NCBI RefSeq assembly: GCF_016863175.1
Contig: NZ_BOOJ01000006.1
Location: 1-64,000 of the forward strand
Source of the DNA: Paraplanobispora siamensis
GTDB taxonomy: Bacteria > Actinomycetota > Actinomycetes > Streptosporangiales > Streptosporangiaceae
DNA: 64,000 nucleotides
Reading direction: 5' to 3'
Shown: positions 8,939-17,276 of the stretch, piece by piece
Position numbering within the stretch: the first letter of the stretch is position 1
Layout of the letters: each line of letters starts with the position of its first letter
Program-made: the position numbers and the translations under genes
Notes under the pieces: generated by a model
The model's database searches: none
What the model was told of the DNA's origin: nothing
The model's input: the letters and a program-made list of their open reading frames with translations, nothing else

Positions 8939-8943
8939 TGCTC

Positions 8944-9864
8944 ATGGACCTGGTGAAGCACCTGCGCTACTTCATCGTCGTGGCCGAGGAACTGCACTTC
9001 GGCAACGCGGCGATCCGGCTCGGCATGGCGCAGCCGCCCCTCAGCCAGCGCATCCGGCGCCTGGAGGAGGAGCTGGGCGTGCGGCTGTTCGACCGCTCCA
9101 GCCGCCAGGTGCGTCTCACCGAGGCGGGCCGGGCGCTGCTGGCCGAGGCCGTGGAGATCGTCGCCCGGGTCGACCGGCTCCGCACCCTGGCCGAACGGGG
9201 GGAGGGGACGGTCCTGCGGGTCGGGGTCCCGCCCGACCTGGGCTCGGCGGTGATCGCGGCGCTGATCGCCGGCTTCCGCGAGGCCGAACGCGGGGTACGG
9301 CTGGAGCCCGCCGAGATGTGGAGCGCCGACCAGGTCACCGGGATTACCGACGGCGTCCTGGACGTGGGGGTGATCCGCCACCCGATCGCGGCCCCCGGCC
9401 TGAGCTTCGGGCCGATGCTCGTCCAGCGGCCGGGCGTGGTGCTGGCCGACTCCGACCCGCTCGCCGGGACGGCCTCGGTGCACCTGGCCGACCTGGCCGG
9501 GCGGCGGCTCGTCCTGTTCCCCGGAGAACCGGGGCTGCAGGAGGAGACGCTCGCCGAGTGCCGCCGCCACGGGTTCGTCCCGCAGGAGGTGCACGAGGCG
9601 CAGACCCTCGGCCTGGTCATGGCCGGTACGGCCGTCGCCTTCGGGCCCAGGGTGGAACTGCCCGGCCTGCGCTGGCGGCCGCTGCTGGGCAACCCGCTGG
9701 CCTGGCGGATCTCGACCGCCTGGCGGGGCGAGGCGGGACCGGCCGCCGCGGCGTTCGGGGCGGTGGCCGTACGGGTCCTGCGGGACAATGCCGGGATGAC
9801 GGACGACGGCGCGGCACCGGTGCGCCAGGTGCGGGCCAGGCCGGCCTCGGGGTTCCTGGCATGA
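8944..9864 (+). CDS. LysR-family transcriptional regulator
   Basis: This 306-residue regulator has an N-terminal winged helix-turn-helix (about 1-60: LRYFIVVAEELHFGNAA, then QPPLSQRIRRLEEELGVRLF) and a C-terminal periplasmic-binding-protein-like effector domain (about 90-290). The ATG at 8944 was preferred over one at 8887 because the domain starts at MDLVKHLRYF and the upstream stretch is AT-rich control DNA. Its stop overlaps the start of the serine hydrolase gene by 4 bases (ATGA), so translation of the two is coupled. A LysR gene beside a beta-lactamase-fold protein and a PBP recalls ampR-type control of cell-wall enzymes, but the effector is unknown. Confidence 0.9.
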   Translation: MDLVKHLRYFIVVAEELHFGNAAIRLGMAQPPLSQRIRRLEEELGVRLFDRSSRQVRLTEAGRALLAEAVEIVARVDRLRTLAERGEGTVLRVGVPPDLGSAVIAALIAGFREAERGVRLEPAEMWSADQVTGITDGVLDVGVIRHPIAAPGLSFGPMLVQRPGVVLADSDPLAGTASVHLADLAGRRLVLFPGEPGLQEETLAECRRHGFVPQEVHEAQTLGLVMAGTAVAFGPRVELPGLRWRPLLGNPLAWRISTAWRGEAGPAAAAFGAVAVRVLRDNAGMTDDGAAPVRQVRARPASGFLA

Positions 9865-10769
9865 CGCGCCCGGAACGCCTCGCGGGCCGGTCCGCCGGGG
9901 ACACCGCGGGCGAGGAGGAGTTCGACGGTCTGTTCCGCGCGGCGGGCGTGACCGGGTTCCTGCACGCCGTGGACGTGGACACCGGGGCCGAGGTCGCCTA
10001 CGGCGCGGACGAGTCCGTGGTCACCGCCTCGGTGTTCAAGGTGGCGCTGCTGGTGGAGTTCTTCCGCCAGGCGGACCGCGGCCTGCTGGACCCGGCCGAG
10101 CGGGTCACCATCATGGCGGACCGCCACACACCCGGGCCCACCGGAGTGGCGGCGATGGCCGACGACGTGACGATGTCCCTGCGCGACCTGGCCTACCTGA
10201 TGATCGCGGTGAGCGACAACACAGCCGCCGACACCCTGGTCGGCCGGGTGGGACTGGAGGCGGTCAACACCATGCTCGCCTCGTTCGGCCTCACCGGGAC
10301 GCGGGTGGAGCACGACTGCGCCGAACTGTTCACCAGCATCGTGCAGGACACCGGGCAACAGGAGATGCCGACCGACCCGGCGGTGGTCTCCCGGCTGAGG
10401 GTCCTGGACCCGGCCAGGACCAACCGCAGCACGCCCCGCGAGACGACCCGGCTGCTGGCCGCGATCTGGCGCGACGAGGCCGCCTCGCCGGAGTCCTGCG
10501 CCTGGATCCGCAGGTTGATGGGCCTGCAGGTCTGGCCGCACCGGCTGGCCGCGGGCTTCCCCTACGACGACGTGGCGGTCAGCGGCAAGACCGGCACGCT
10601 GCCCACGGTGCGCAACGAGGCCGGCGTGGTGGAGTATCCCGACGGCGGGCGGTACGCGGTCGCCGTCTTCACCCGTTCGTACGGCACGGCGCAGAACCAG
10701 CCGCGCGCCGACGCGGTGATCGGCACCTCGGCCAGGGTCGCGGTGGAGCGGCTGCGCGCCCTTTCCTGA
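9861..10769 (+). CDS. Serine hydrolase of the beta-lactamase2 family, no signal peptide
   Basis: This 302-residue protein has the penicilloyl-serine transferase motifs Ser57-Val-Phe-Lys60, Ser118-Asp-Asn120 and Lys243-Thr-Gly. The class A omega-loop Glu (ExxLN) cannot be found between the second and third motifs, so a true beta-lactamase is doubtful; a D,D-peptidase or esterase-like serine hydrolase is more likely. There is no signal peptide or membrane segment, which is odd for a cell-wall enzyme and suggests a cytoplasmic protein or an unrecognised export route. The start overlaps the LysR stop by 4 bases, so both are in one operon. The intact PBP lies divergently. Confidence 0.82.
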   Translation: MTRPERLAGRSAGDTAGEEEFDGLFRAAGVTGFLHAVDVDTGAEVAYGADESVVTASVFKVALLVEFFRQADRGLLDPAERVTIMADRHTPGPTGVAAMADDVTMSLRDLAYLMIAVSDNTAADTLVGRVGLEAVNTMLASFGLTGTRVEHDCAELFTSIVQDTGQQEMPTDPAVVSRLRVLDPARTNRSTPRETTRLLAAIWRDEAASPESCAWIRRLMGLQVWPHRLAAGFPYDDVAVSGKTGTLPTVRNEAGVVEYPDGGRYAVAVFTRSYGTAQNQPRADAVIGTSARVAVERLRALS

Positions 10770-10910
10770 CCCGCCCGGCCACGGGCCTGACCACGCGTCC
10801 GGCCGTGCGCCCGGCCACGTGCCCGCCATGTGGGGGGCCCACATCCGCGGCGCCGCCGTATGGGACCACCCGGGGATGACATCCGGCCGGGCCACCGACA
10901 GGATGGGGGC

Positions 10911-12902
10911 ATGGTTGAGGAAGGTACGCGACTCTGGGAACCCACGCCGGAGATCGTGCGGGACGCCAAGGTCACCCGCTACATGGAGTGGCTCGGGCGG
11001 CCGGTCGACTATCAGGCTCTCTGGCAGTGGTCGGTGGACGCTCCGGCCGAGTTCTGGACGTCGGTCTGGGACTATTTCGAGGTCGCCGGAGCGCGTGGTG
11101 ACGGGCCCGTCATATCTGGGACGATGCCGGGTGTCGAATGGTTCACGGGATCGACGCTGAACTACGCGGAGAACGCGCTGCGCCGCGCCGCGTCAGAGCC
11201 CGACCGGCTCGCGGTGGTCTTCCGCGACGAGTCGGGGGCCCGGCGCACGCTCACGCTCGGTGAGCTGGCCGGGGAGGTCGCCCGGGTCCGCGCCGGTCTG
11301 GCCAGGCTGGGGGTCGGCAGGGGCGACCGGGTCGCGGCCTACGCGCCGAACGTGCCCGAGACGCTGGTCGCCTTCCTCGCCACCGCGTCCCTGGGCGCGA
11401 TCTGGTCCTCCTGCTCCCCGGACTTCGGCGCGCCCAGCGTGATCGACCGCTTCACCCAGATCGAGCCCAAGGTGCTCATCGCGGTGGACGGCTACGACTA
11501 CAACGGCAGGCGCTTCGACCGCGCCGCGGTGGCCGACGACATCGCCGCCCGGCTGCCCTCTCTCGTCGCCCGGGTGCGCATGCCCGCCGGGGGCGCTGCG
11601 GCGGGTAGGGCGGACACGGCGGGTACGGCGGGCACCGCCGGGGCGTCGGCGGCCGGTCCCGTGGCCGGGGATTCCGGCCACCCGGTCGTGAGCTGGCAGG
11701 AGCTGCGCTCCGACGAGGAGCCCCTGGCCTTCGAGCCGGTGCCGTTCGGCCACCCGCTGTGGATCGTCTACTCCTCCGGCACCACCGGCCTGCCCAAGCC
11801 GATCGTGCACGGCCACGGCGGCGTGGTCCTGGAGCACCTCAAGGCGCTCTCCTTCCATCAGGACCTCGGGCCCGAGGACGTCTTCTTCTGGTACACCACG
11901 ACCGGCTGGATGATGTGGAACTACCTCATCGGCGGCCTGCTGGTCGGCGTGACGGTGGTGCTCTACGACGGCTCGGCGACCCACCCCGGCACCGACGCCC
12001 TGTGGCGGCTGGCCGCCGAGGAGGGGGTCACCTACTTCGGCACGGGCGCGCCGTACATCATCGCCTCGATGAAGGCGGGCGTGAAGCCCGAGGGGCTGGA
12101 GAAGCTGCGCGGCCTGGGCTCGACCGGCTCGCCGCTCCCGCCCGAGGGCTTCGCCTGGGTGCACGACACGCTGCCGGAGGTCCAGCTCGGCTCGTTCTCC
12201 GGCGGCACCGACGTGTGCACCGGCTTCGTCGGCGCGGTCCCGCTGCTCCCCGTGGACGCCGGGGTCATCCCGTGCCGCTGCCTGGGCGCGAAGGTCGAGT
12301 CGTTCGACCCGTCGGGCGAGCCCGTGATCGGCGAGGTGGGCGAGCTGGTGCTGACCCAGCCGATGCCGTCCATGCCGGTCATGTTCTGGAACGACCCCGA
12401 CGGCTCCCGCTACCGGGAGAGCTACTTCGCCGACTACTCCGGGGTCTGGCGGCACGGCGACTGGATCAAGATCCTCCCCGACGGCGGCTGCGTGATCTAC
12501 GGCCGCTCCGACTCCACGCTCAACCGCGGCGGCGTGCGGATGGGCACCAGCGAGTTCTACCGGGTGGTCGAGCGCTTCGAGGAGATCGCCGACAGCCTGG
12601 TGATCGACACCGGCCAGCTCGGCCAGGAGGGGCGCCTGCTGCTCTACGTCACCATGGCCGAGGGCGCCGAGCTCACCGACGACCTGGTCACGCGCCTGCG
12701 TACGACACTGCGCGACGAACTGTCCCCCCGCCACGTCCCCAACGAGATCACCGAGGTCCCCGGCATCCCCCGCACCCTGAGCGGCAAGAAGCTGGAGGTC
12801 CCCGTCCGCAAGATCCTCCTGGGCACCCCCCCGGAGAAGGCCGCCAACCTCGACGCCATGGCCAACCCCGAGGTGCTGTCCCACTTCACCCCCAAATCCT
12901 GA
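10911..12902 (+). CDS. Acetoacetyl-CoA synthetase
   Basis: This is a 663-residue ATP-dependent acetoacetate:CoA ligase. The N-terminus WEPTPEIV with YMEWLGRPVDYQALW, the P-loop VYSSGTTGLPKPIVHG at about 285, the acetoacetyl-type motifs FWYTTTGWMMWN and SFSGGTDVC, and the C-terminal LSGKKLEVPVRKIL all match the acetoacetate branch rather than acetate ligases. A low-complexity Ala/Gly/Thr insert lies at about 230-255. The enzyme salvages acetoacetate from ketone-body or leucine catabolism into acetoacetyl-CoA. The ATG at 10911 follows an AGGATG box by a few bases and may be leaderless. A very strong terminator follows immediately. Confidence 0.9.
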   Translation: MVEEGTRLWEPTPEIVRDAKVTRYMEWLGRPVDYQALWQWSVDAPAEFWTSVWDYFEVAGARGDGPVISGTMPGVEWFTGSTLNYAENALRRAASEPDRLAVVFRDESGARRTLTLGELAGEVARVRAGLARLGVGRGDRVAAYAPNVPETLVAFLATASLGAIWSSCSPDFGAPSVIDRFTQIEPKVLIAVDGYDYNGRRFDRAAVADDIAARLPSLVARVRMPAGGAAAGRADTAGTAGTAGASAAGPVAGDSGHPVVSWQELRSDEEPLAFEPVPFGHPLWIVYSSGTTGLPKPIVHGHGGVVLEHLKALSFHQDLGPEDVFFWYTTTGWMMWNYLIGGLLVGVTVVLYDGSATHPGTDALWRLAAEEGVTYFGTGAPYIIASMKAGVKPEGLEKLRGLGSTGSPLPPEGFAWVHDTLPEVQLGSFSGGTDVCTGFVGAVPLLPVDAGVIPCRCLGAKVESFDPSGEPVIGEVGELVLTQPMPSMPVMFWNDPDGSRYRESYFADYSGVWRHGDWIKILPDGGCVIYGRSDSTLNRGGVRMGTSEFYRVVERFEEIADSLVIDTGQLGQEGRLLLYVTMAEGAELTDDLVTRLRTTLRDELSPRHVPNEITEVPGIPRTLSGKKLEVPVRKILLGTPPEKAANLDAMANPEVLSHFTPKS

Positions 12903-12915
12903 GACCGCCCGCAGA

Positions 12916-12952
12916 TCACCGGGGTACGGTCCAGCGGGCCGTACCCCGGTGA
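12916..12952 (+). terminator. Strong rho-independent type hairpin after acetoacetyl-CoA synthetase
   Basis: The arms 12916-12929 (TCACCGGGGTACGG) and 12939-12952 are perfect 14-bp reverse complements with a 9-base loop. It begins 14 bases after the stop codon. There is no U-tract, which is usual for actinomycetes. Confidence 0.8.
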
Positions 12953-13519
12953 ATCGTCAAGGACCACGACATCATCCAGCGCAAGAAGCCCGTCTACCGG
13001 ATCACCGAACCTCTCGTCACCTTCTACCAGGCGGTGATGCGGCCGCGCTGGGCGGCGCTCGAACTCGGAGGGGCCGAGCGGGTGTGGCGAGGGTCGAAGC
13101 CTCGGTTCCTCTCGCAGGTCGTGGGGCCGGACTTCGAGCAGATCTGCCGTGACTGGGCGGTCCTCGCGGACGACTTCTTCGACGAGCCCCCGGGCGAGGT
13201 CGGCTCCGCACGGCTCGTCGACCGCTCCAGGCGAGAGAGCAACAAGATCGAGCTCGATGTCGTCGTGATGACGCCCGCGCTCCCCGGAGAGAGGCAGCGG
13301 GTGCTCTCGATCGGCGAGGCCAAATGGGACAAGGTGATGGGCCCGGGGCATCTGGACAGACTCCGCCGCGCCCGCGACCTCCTCATCGCGCAGGGACACC
13401 GGGCGGAAGACTCGGTCCTCGCCTGTTACAGCGGTGCGGGGTTCGACGAGCGGCTTCGGGCCGAGGCGCGGAAGGACTCGCGAGTTCTCCTGGTGGACCT
13501 GCCCACTCTGTACGGCTGA
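12953..13519 (+). pseudogene. Remnant of an ATP-binding protein (archaeal ATPase/DUF234-like C-terminus)
   Basis: The frame opens immediately after a TGA at 12950 and reads KKPVYRITEPLVTFYQAVMRP, then VVGPDFEQICRDWA, SNKIELDVVVM and SIGEAKWDK. This is the C-terminal, nuclease-like (DUF234) part of ATPases of about 450-500 residues that carry an N-terminal AAA domain. Here the whole ATPase part is missing: the strong terminator of the preceding gene occupies the point where it should continue. A GTG at 13034 could give a 161-residue product, but the conserved homology starts before it, so the open frame is best seen as a truncated remnant. ELDVV and GEAKW, the nuclease-like motifs, are still present. 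Confidence 0.7.
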
Positions 13520-13555
13520 CGGAGGCCGGGACCCCGGGGACTTCCGGCGCTGGGG

Positions 13556-13912
13556 TCAGCCGGTGAGGGCGGACTCGCGGGCGGCCATGACCTCGTTCAC
13601 GTGTTGTTCGGCCCAGTCGGTGATGGCTCGGATGGGGGCCTGGAGGGACTGGCCCAGGGGGGTCAGCTCGTATTCGACGCGAGGGGGGACCTCGGCGAAG
13701 ACGTGGCGGGTGAGCAGGCCGTCGGCGGCCATGGCGCGGAGGGTCTGGGTGAGGACCTTGGGGGTGACGCCGCCGATCATGTCGCGTAGTTCGGTGAAGC
13801 GGCGGGGGCCCTTGCGCAGGCTCAGCACGACCAGCACCGACCACTTGTCGCCGATGCGGTCGAGGACCAGGCGGGTGGGGCACTCGGGGTTGAAGGCGTC
13901 TCCGTCCATCAT
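13556..13912 (-). CDS. HxlR-family winged-helix regulator
   Basis: This 118-residue DNA-binding protein has the HxlR pattern: CPTRLVLDRIGDKWSVLVVL, RFTELRDMIGGVTPKVLTQTLR and YELTPLGQSL. The conserved Cys near residue 10, which senses redox or electrophiles in some relatives, is present. The ATG at 13912 (or the adjacent ATG at 13909) starts just before the domain. It is divergent from an NmrA-SnoaL fusion gene whose start is 86 bases away, so it probably controls that gene. A typical arrangement is an HxlR repressor next to the quinone or NAD(P)H-binding oxidoreductase it regulates. Confidence 0.9.
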   Translation of the reverse strand: MMDGDAFNPECPTRLVLDRIGDKWSVLVVLSLRKGPRRFTELRDMIGGVTPKVLTQTLRAMAADGLLTRHVFAEVPPRVEYELTPLGQSLQAPIRAITDWAEQHVNEVMAARESALTG

Positions 13913-13998
13913 AGTTTCCAGAGGGTACCAAGGGCACGTTGAAGTAACCAGTATCCGATGGATACCTTCGGTCGCAACGACTTCCCAGGAGGTGTGGC

Positions 13999-14988
13999 AT
14001 GAGGATTCTGCTGATCGGGGCGAGCGGGATGATCGGCAGCCGGATCGCGGCCGAGGCCGGGGCACGGGGGCACGAGGTCACCGGGGTGACTCGCAGCGGC
14101 GCCGGTGGGACGCGGGTCGCCGACGCGGCCGACGCCTCGGCCGTGGCCGCGCTCGCCGCCGGCCACGACGCCGTGATCCTGGCGATCGCGCCGCCGCGTG
14201 ACGGTTCGGAGCCGTCCGGCCCGCTGCTGGCGGCCGGACGCGGTGTTCTGGAGGGGATGCGCGAGGCGGGGGTGCGGCGGCTGGTGATCGTCGGGGGAGC
14301 GGGCAGCCTGGAGGCGGCGCCGGGTGTGCGGCTCGTCGACACCCCGGGCTTCCCCGACCTCTACAGGGCCGAGGCCCTGTCCCAGGCCGCGCTGCTCGAC
14401 TTCGTCCGTGAGCAGGCCGGCGACCTGGACTGGACCTATGTCTCGCCGCCGGCCGAGATCATGCCGGGTGAGCGCACGGGGGACTATCGCCTGGGCGGCG
14501 ACCGGCTGCTCACCGACGCCGGCGGCGGGAGCGCCATCAGCGCCGAGGACTACGCCGTGGCCCTGGTCGACGAGCTGGAGACGGGCCGCTCCACCGGCCG
14601 CCGCATCACCGTCGCCCGCGCCGACCTCGCCTCGAACAAGGCGCTGGTGGAGGAGTTCTGCCGGGCCTTCTACAACGACAAGGACTTCGACCGCGCCCGG
14701 ACGCTGCTGACCGACGACTTCGCCAACCACCACCCGGGCGCCGGGACGGGGCCGGAGGCCACGGTCAAGAGCTTCCGGGAGCAGGCCGCCGACCGCTTCC
14801 CGGACTTCCGGCTGGAGATCCGCAAGCTGGTGGCCGAGGAGGACCACGTCTGGACCTACGGCCTGGTCACGCTCGGGCCGGACCTGCCCGCCTCGGTCTC
14901 GGTGGACCTCTGGCGGATCGACCGCGGCCGGATCGCCGAGCACTGGGACGTCGGACAGCAGGTCACCGAGGACACCGTCCTGCTGTGA
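13999..14988 (+). CDS. NmrA-like NAD(P)-binding protein fused to a SnoaL-like domain
   Basis: This 329-residue protein has an atypical short-chain dehydrogenase fold (about 1-205) with the nucleotide-binding motif ILLIGASGMIGSRIA, like NmrA or YwnB relatives. It then continues without a linker into a SnoaL/NTF2-like domain (about 213-325: FCRAFYNDKDFDRARTLL, then WRIDRGRIAEHWDVGQ). SnoaL domains are cyclases or lyases, or simple ligand-binding barrels. Such domains are normally separate proteins, so the fusion suggests they act on one substrate. The ATG has CCAGGAGG upstream. The divergent HxlR gene is the likely regulator, perhaps in response to reactive carbonyls or quinones. Confidence 0.82.
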   Translation: MRILLIGASGMIGSRIAAEAGARGHEVTGVTRSGAGGTRVADAADASAVAALAAGHDAVILAIAPPRDGSEPSGPLLAAGRGVLEGMREAGVRRLVIVGGAGSLEAAPGVRLVDTPGFPDLYRAEALSQAALLDFVREQAGDLDWTYVSPPAEIMPGERTGDYRLGGDRLLTDAGGGSAISAEDYAVALVDELETGRSTGRRITVARADLASNKALVEEFCRAFYNDKDFDRARTLLTDDFANHHPGAGTGPEATVKSFREQAADRFPDFRLEIRKLVAEEDHVWTYGLVTLGPDLPASVSVDLWRIDRGRIAEHWDVGQQVTEDTVLL

Positions 14989-15074
14989 CGTCCTGCTGTG
15001 ACGGAGGGCCGCCCCACCGGGTGAGGGAGCGTGACCGCGCGGAGGGCTGGTCAGGCCGTCCGCGCGGCCACGCC

Positions 15075-15716
15075 TTACTCCGTGCCTCCGAGGCCGAACA
15101 GGGGCAGGCAGGGTTCGAGGTCGTGGATCTCGAAGCCGGGCGGGCTGGTCCAGTCCTCCCGGGACAGGCGCAGCCGCTGGGTGGCGGCGCGTTCGCCCCG
15201 GCGGCTGTGGACGTCGATGCCGTCGTCGCGATAGCCCAGCTTGCGGGAGACCGCGAGGGAGGCGTGGTTGTCGGTGAACGCCCCCGAGGTCGCCGAGCGG
15301 GCGCCCAGGCCGTCGAAGGCCAGATGGAGTACGGCGGCGCGCATCTCCGTGCCGATCCCGCGGCCGTGGAAACGCCGCCCCAGCCATGAGCCGGACGAGA
15401 CCTCCCGGGTGATCGCGAAGTCGGAGCCCGCGACCTCCTGGGTCCCGACGACCTGCCCGTCGAAGACGGTGACGAAGGAGCAGCTCCACTTCTCCGGGGT
15501 CCAGGCCGACCACTGGCGGAAGTGGAGCTGGGCCGTGCTCCGCGCCCGCTCGGCCGGTTCCGCGTCGGTCCACGGGAAGGTGAACGGCATGTCCTGCGGG
15601 TCGTGCACTCCGTCGGCGGCCAGGTCGGCGAGGGCGTCGAGGTCGTCGAGGGAGGGCAGGCGCAGTTCGAGGCGCGGGGTGGTCACCCGGAGCCGGAGGA
15701 TCGGAAAGTTCCGCAT
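15075..15716 (-). CDS. GNAT-family N-acetyltransferase (RimJ/RimL-like)
   Basis: This 213-residue acetyltransferase of the RimJ/RimL type starts with RVTTPRLELRLPSLDDLDAL and carries the acetyl-CoA-binding loop GSWLGRRFHGRGIGTEMR at about 125-145, followed by TDNHASLAVSRKLGYRDDG. Such proteins acetylate amino groups of small molecules or protein N-termini; the substrate here is unknown. The ATG at 15716 was chosen because the fold begins directly after it and the upstream frame is not protein-like. It is a single-gene unit, with a 275-base gap to the next divergent gene in which no other feature is evident. Confidence 0.85.
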   Translation of the reverse strand: MRNFPILRLRVTTPRLELRLPSLDDLDALADLAADGVHDPQDMPFTFPWTDAEPAERARSTAQLHFRQWSAWTPEKWSCSFVTVFDGQVVGTQEVAGSDFAITREVSSGSWLGRRFHGRGIGTEMRAAVLHLAFDGLGARSATSGAFTDNHASLAVSRKLGYRDDGIDVHSRRGERAATQRLRLSREDWTSPPGFEIHDLEPCLPLFGLGGTE

Positions 15717-15991
15717 ACCCCTCGATCTTGTGGTGGCGGCGCGCGGGAGTCCAATGGATTTCACATGCGGGCACGGCGGGCGAGGGTGTTCTTTCCACGG
15801 GGGAGTCTCTTTCGCGGGGGCGCGAATCCGGAGGTGAATCCGGGAGCGTCCCTTTCCGGCGGGTGCGCCTTTTCGCCGGAGAATCGCGGGCTTCGTGCGG
15901 AGGCCGTTCCTCTCCCGCCTGGGACATTCCTCCCGGACAGGACGGACATCGGCCCATGTGGCCTGGGACACGGTGTCGATTGAGTGGCCAC

Positions 15992-16666
15992 ATGATGAAA
16001 AATCCGGATTCGGTCCGCCGGTGGGTGGCCGGAATCGCCCTCCTCGCCTGGCCCACCCTCGAGTTCCTCGCCTTCTTCACCGCCCCGCCCGGGGCCGAGC
16101 ACGACCCCGCGATCTTCCGGGAGCAGGCGAACGCCGTGCAGGTGAGCGCCCTGCTCTACATCTGGGCGACGCTCAGCCTCATCCCCGCCGTGCTCGGCAT
16201 GGCCCACCTGCTGAAGTACCGTGCTCCCCGGACCGGGATCATCGGCGCCGCGCTCGGACTGATCGGCGCCGGACTCGGCCTGACCCTGTTCACCACCGAC
16301 TTCTACGACCTGGCCCTGGCCCAGTCCCTGCCCGACGCCCAGGCGGAGCAGGTGACCGCGCGCGCCGGTGAGCTGTGGGGATTCCTGTACGGCATGCTGC
16401 TGCCCGGCTTCCTGCTGCACATCGGGCTCTTCACCCTCCTGATCGGGCTGGCCGCGACGCGCCTGGCCCCGTGGTGGGCGCCGGCCGTGGCGTTCGCAGG
16501 GACGCTCGTGCCGTTCCTGACCGTGGAGCAGCCGCCCGCCGTACAGGCCACCGGTGCGCTGCTGCACCTGGCGGCCTACGGCTGGATCGCGCTGCGCGTG
16601 CTGCGGATGCCGCAGGAGCAGTGGACGCAGACGGCCGCTACAGGCCGGCCTCTCGCGCACGTGTGA
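15992..16666 (+). CDS. Multi-pass membrane protein of unknown function
   Basis: This protein of about 224 residues has six likely membrane helices (WVAGIALLAWPTLEFLAFF, the VSALLYIWATLSLIPAVLG region, GIIGAALGLIGAGLGL, GFLYGMLLPGFLLHIGLF, PAVAFAGTLVPFL and LLHLAAYGWIAL). No transport or catalytic motif is seen. The start may be the ATG at 15992 or 15995; no clear ribosome site separates them. Its 3' end overlaps the convergent response regulator by 29 bases, so the two are transcribed toward each other without a terminator between. Confidence 0.7.
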   Translation: MMKNPDSVRRWVAGIALLAWPTLEFLAFFTAPPGAEHDPAIFREQANAVQVSALLYIWATLSLIPAVLGMAHLLKYRAPRTGIIGAALGLIGAGLGLTLFTTDFYDLALAQSLPDAQAEQVTARAGELWGFLYGMLLPGFLLHIGLFTLLIGLAATRLAPWWAPAVAFAGTLVPFLTVEQPPAVQATGALLHLAAYGWIALRVLRMPQEQWTQTAATGRPLAHV

Positions 16667-17276
16667 TCGCCTGGGCCCGGTCCGCCACCTGCAGCTTGGT
16701 GAAGATCGAGGAGACGTGGTTGCGCACCGTCTTCTGGCTCAACCCGAGCCTGGCCGCGATCTGGGGGTTGGTGAGATGCCCGGCGACCAGGGCGAGGATC
16801 TCCCGTTCCCGCCTGGTCAGCTCGGGCAGCGCCCGGGCGTCCGGCCCGCTCCGCTCGCGCGCGGCGAAGTACTCGGCCATCCGGGCGGCGATCGCCGGGC
16901 CGAAGATGGCCTCGCCGTCGGCGACCGCGTGCACGGACCGGACCAGCTCCGCCTTGCGCGCGCCCTTGAGGACGTAGCCGCGGGCCCCGGCCCGCATGGC
17001 GGCGAAGACCGAGTCGTCGTCGTCCGCCATGCTGAGCACGATCACCCGGACGTGCGGATGGTCGCGGACCAGCCGCTCGGTCGCGGCGATCCCGCCCATG
17101 CCCGGCATCGTCAGGTCCATCAGGACCACGTCCGGCTGCGCCCGCCCGACGAGCGCCAGCGCCTGCTCCCCGCTGGCCGCCTCGTCGGCGACCTCGATGT
17201 CCTCCACCGCCGACAGCAGGGCCCGCAACCCGGTGCGGAACCCGGCGTGGTCGTCGACCAGCAGAACCCTGATCAC
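16638..17276 (-). CDS. NarL-family response regulator (partner of the adjacent kinase)
   Basis: This is a 212-residue response regulator: receiver domain with DDH at 8-10 and phospho-acceptor Asp54 (VLMDLTMPGMGG), then a LuxR helix-turn-helix at about 145-205 (LTRREREILALVAGHLTNPQIAARLG, SQKTVRNHVSSIF). Its ATG overlaps the kinase stop codon by 4 bases (ATGA), so the two proteins are made by coupled translation and form one two-component system. Kinase first and regulator second is the usual order for this family. The 3' end overlaps the convergent membrane protein gene. Confidence 0.93.
   Translation of the reverse strand: MIRVLLVDDHAGFRTGLRALLSAVEDIEVADEAASGEQALALVGRAQPDVVLMDLTMPGMGGIAATERLVRDHPHVRVIVLSMADDDDSVFAAMRAGARGYVLKGARKAELVRSVHAVADGEAIFGPAIAARMAEYFAARERSGPDARALPELTRREREILALVAGHLTNPQIAARLGLSQKTVRNHVSSIFTKLQVADRAQAITRAREAGL

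Noticed and set aside
9861-10769. Annotation as a class A beta-lactamase
   Set aside because: SxxK, SDN and KTG are present, but no ExxLN omega-loop Glu and no export signal were found, so the broader serine hydrolase call is safer.
15717-15991. Extension of the acetyltransferase or the membrane protein into the 275-base gap
   Set aside because: Both frames are open there, but the residues before the chosen starts are Arg/Pro/Gly-rich and match no domain.
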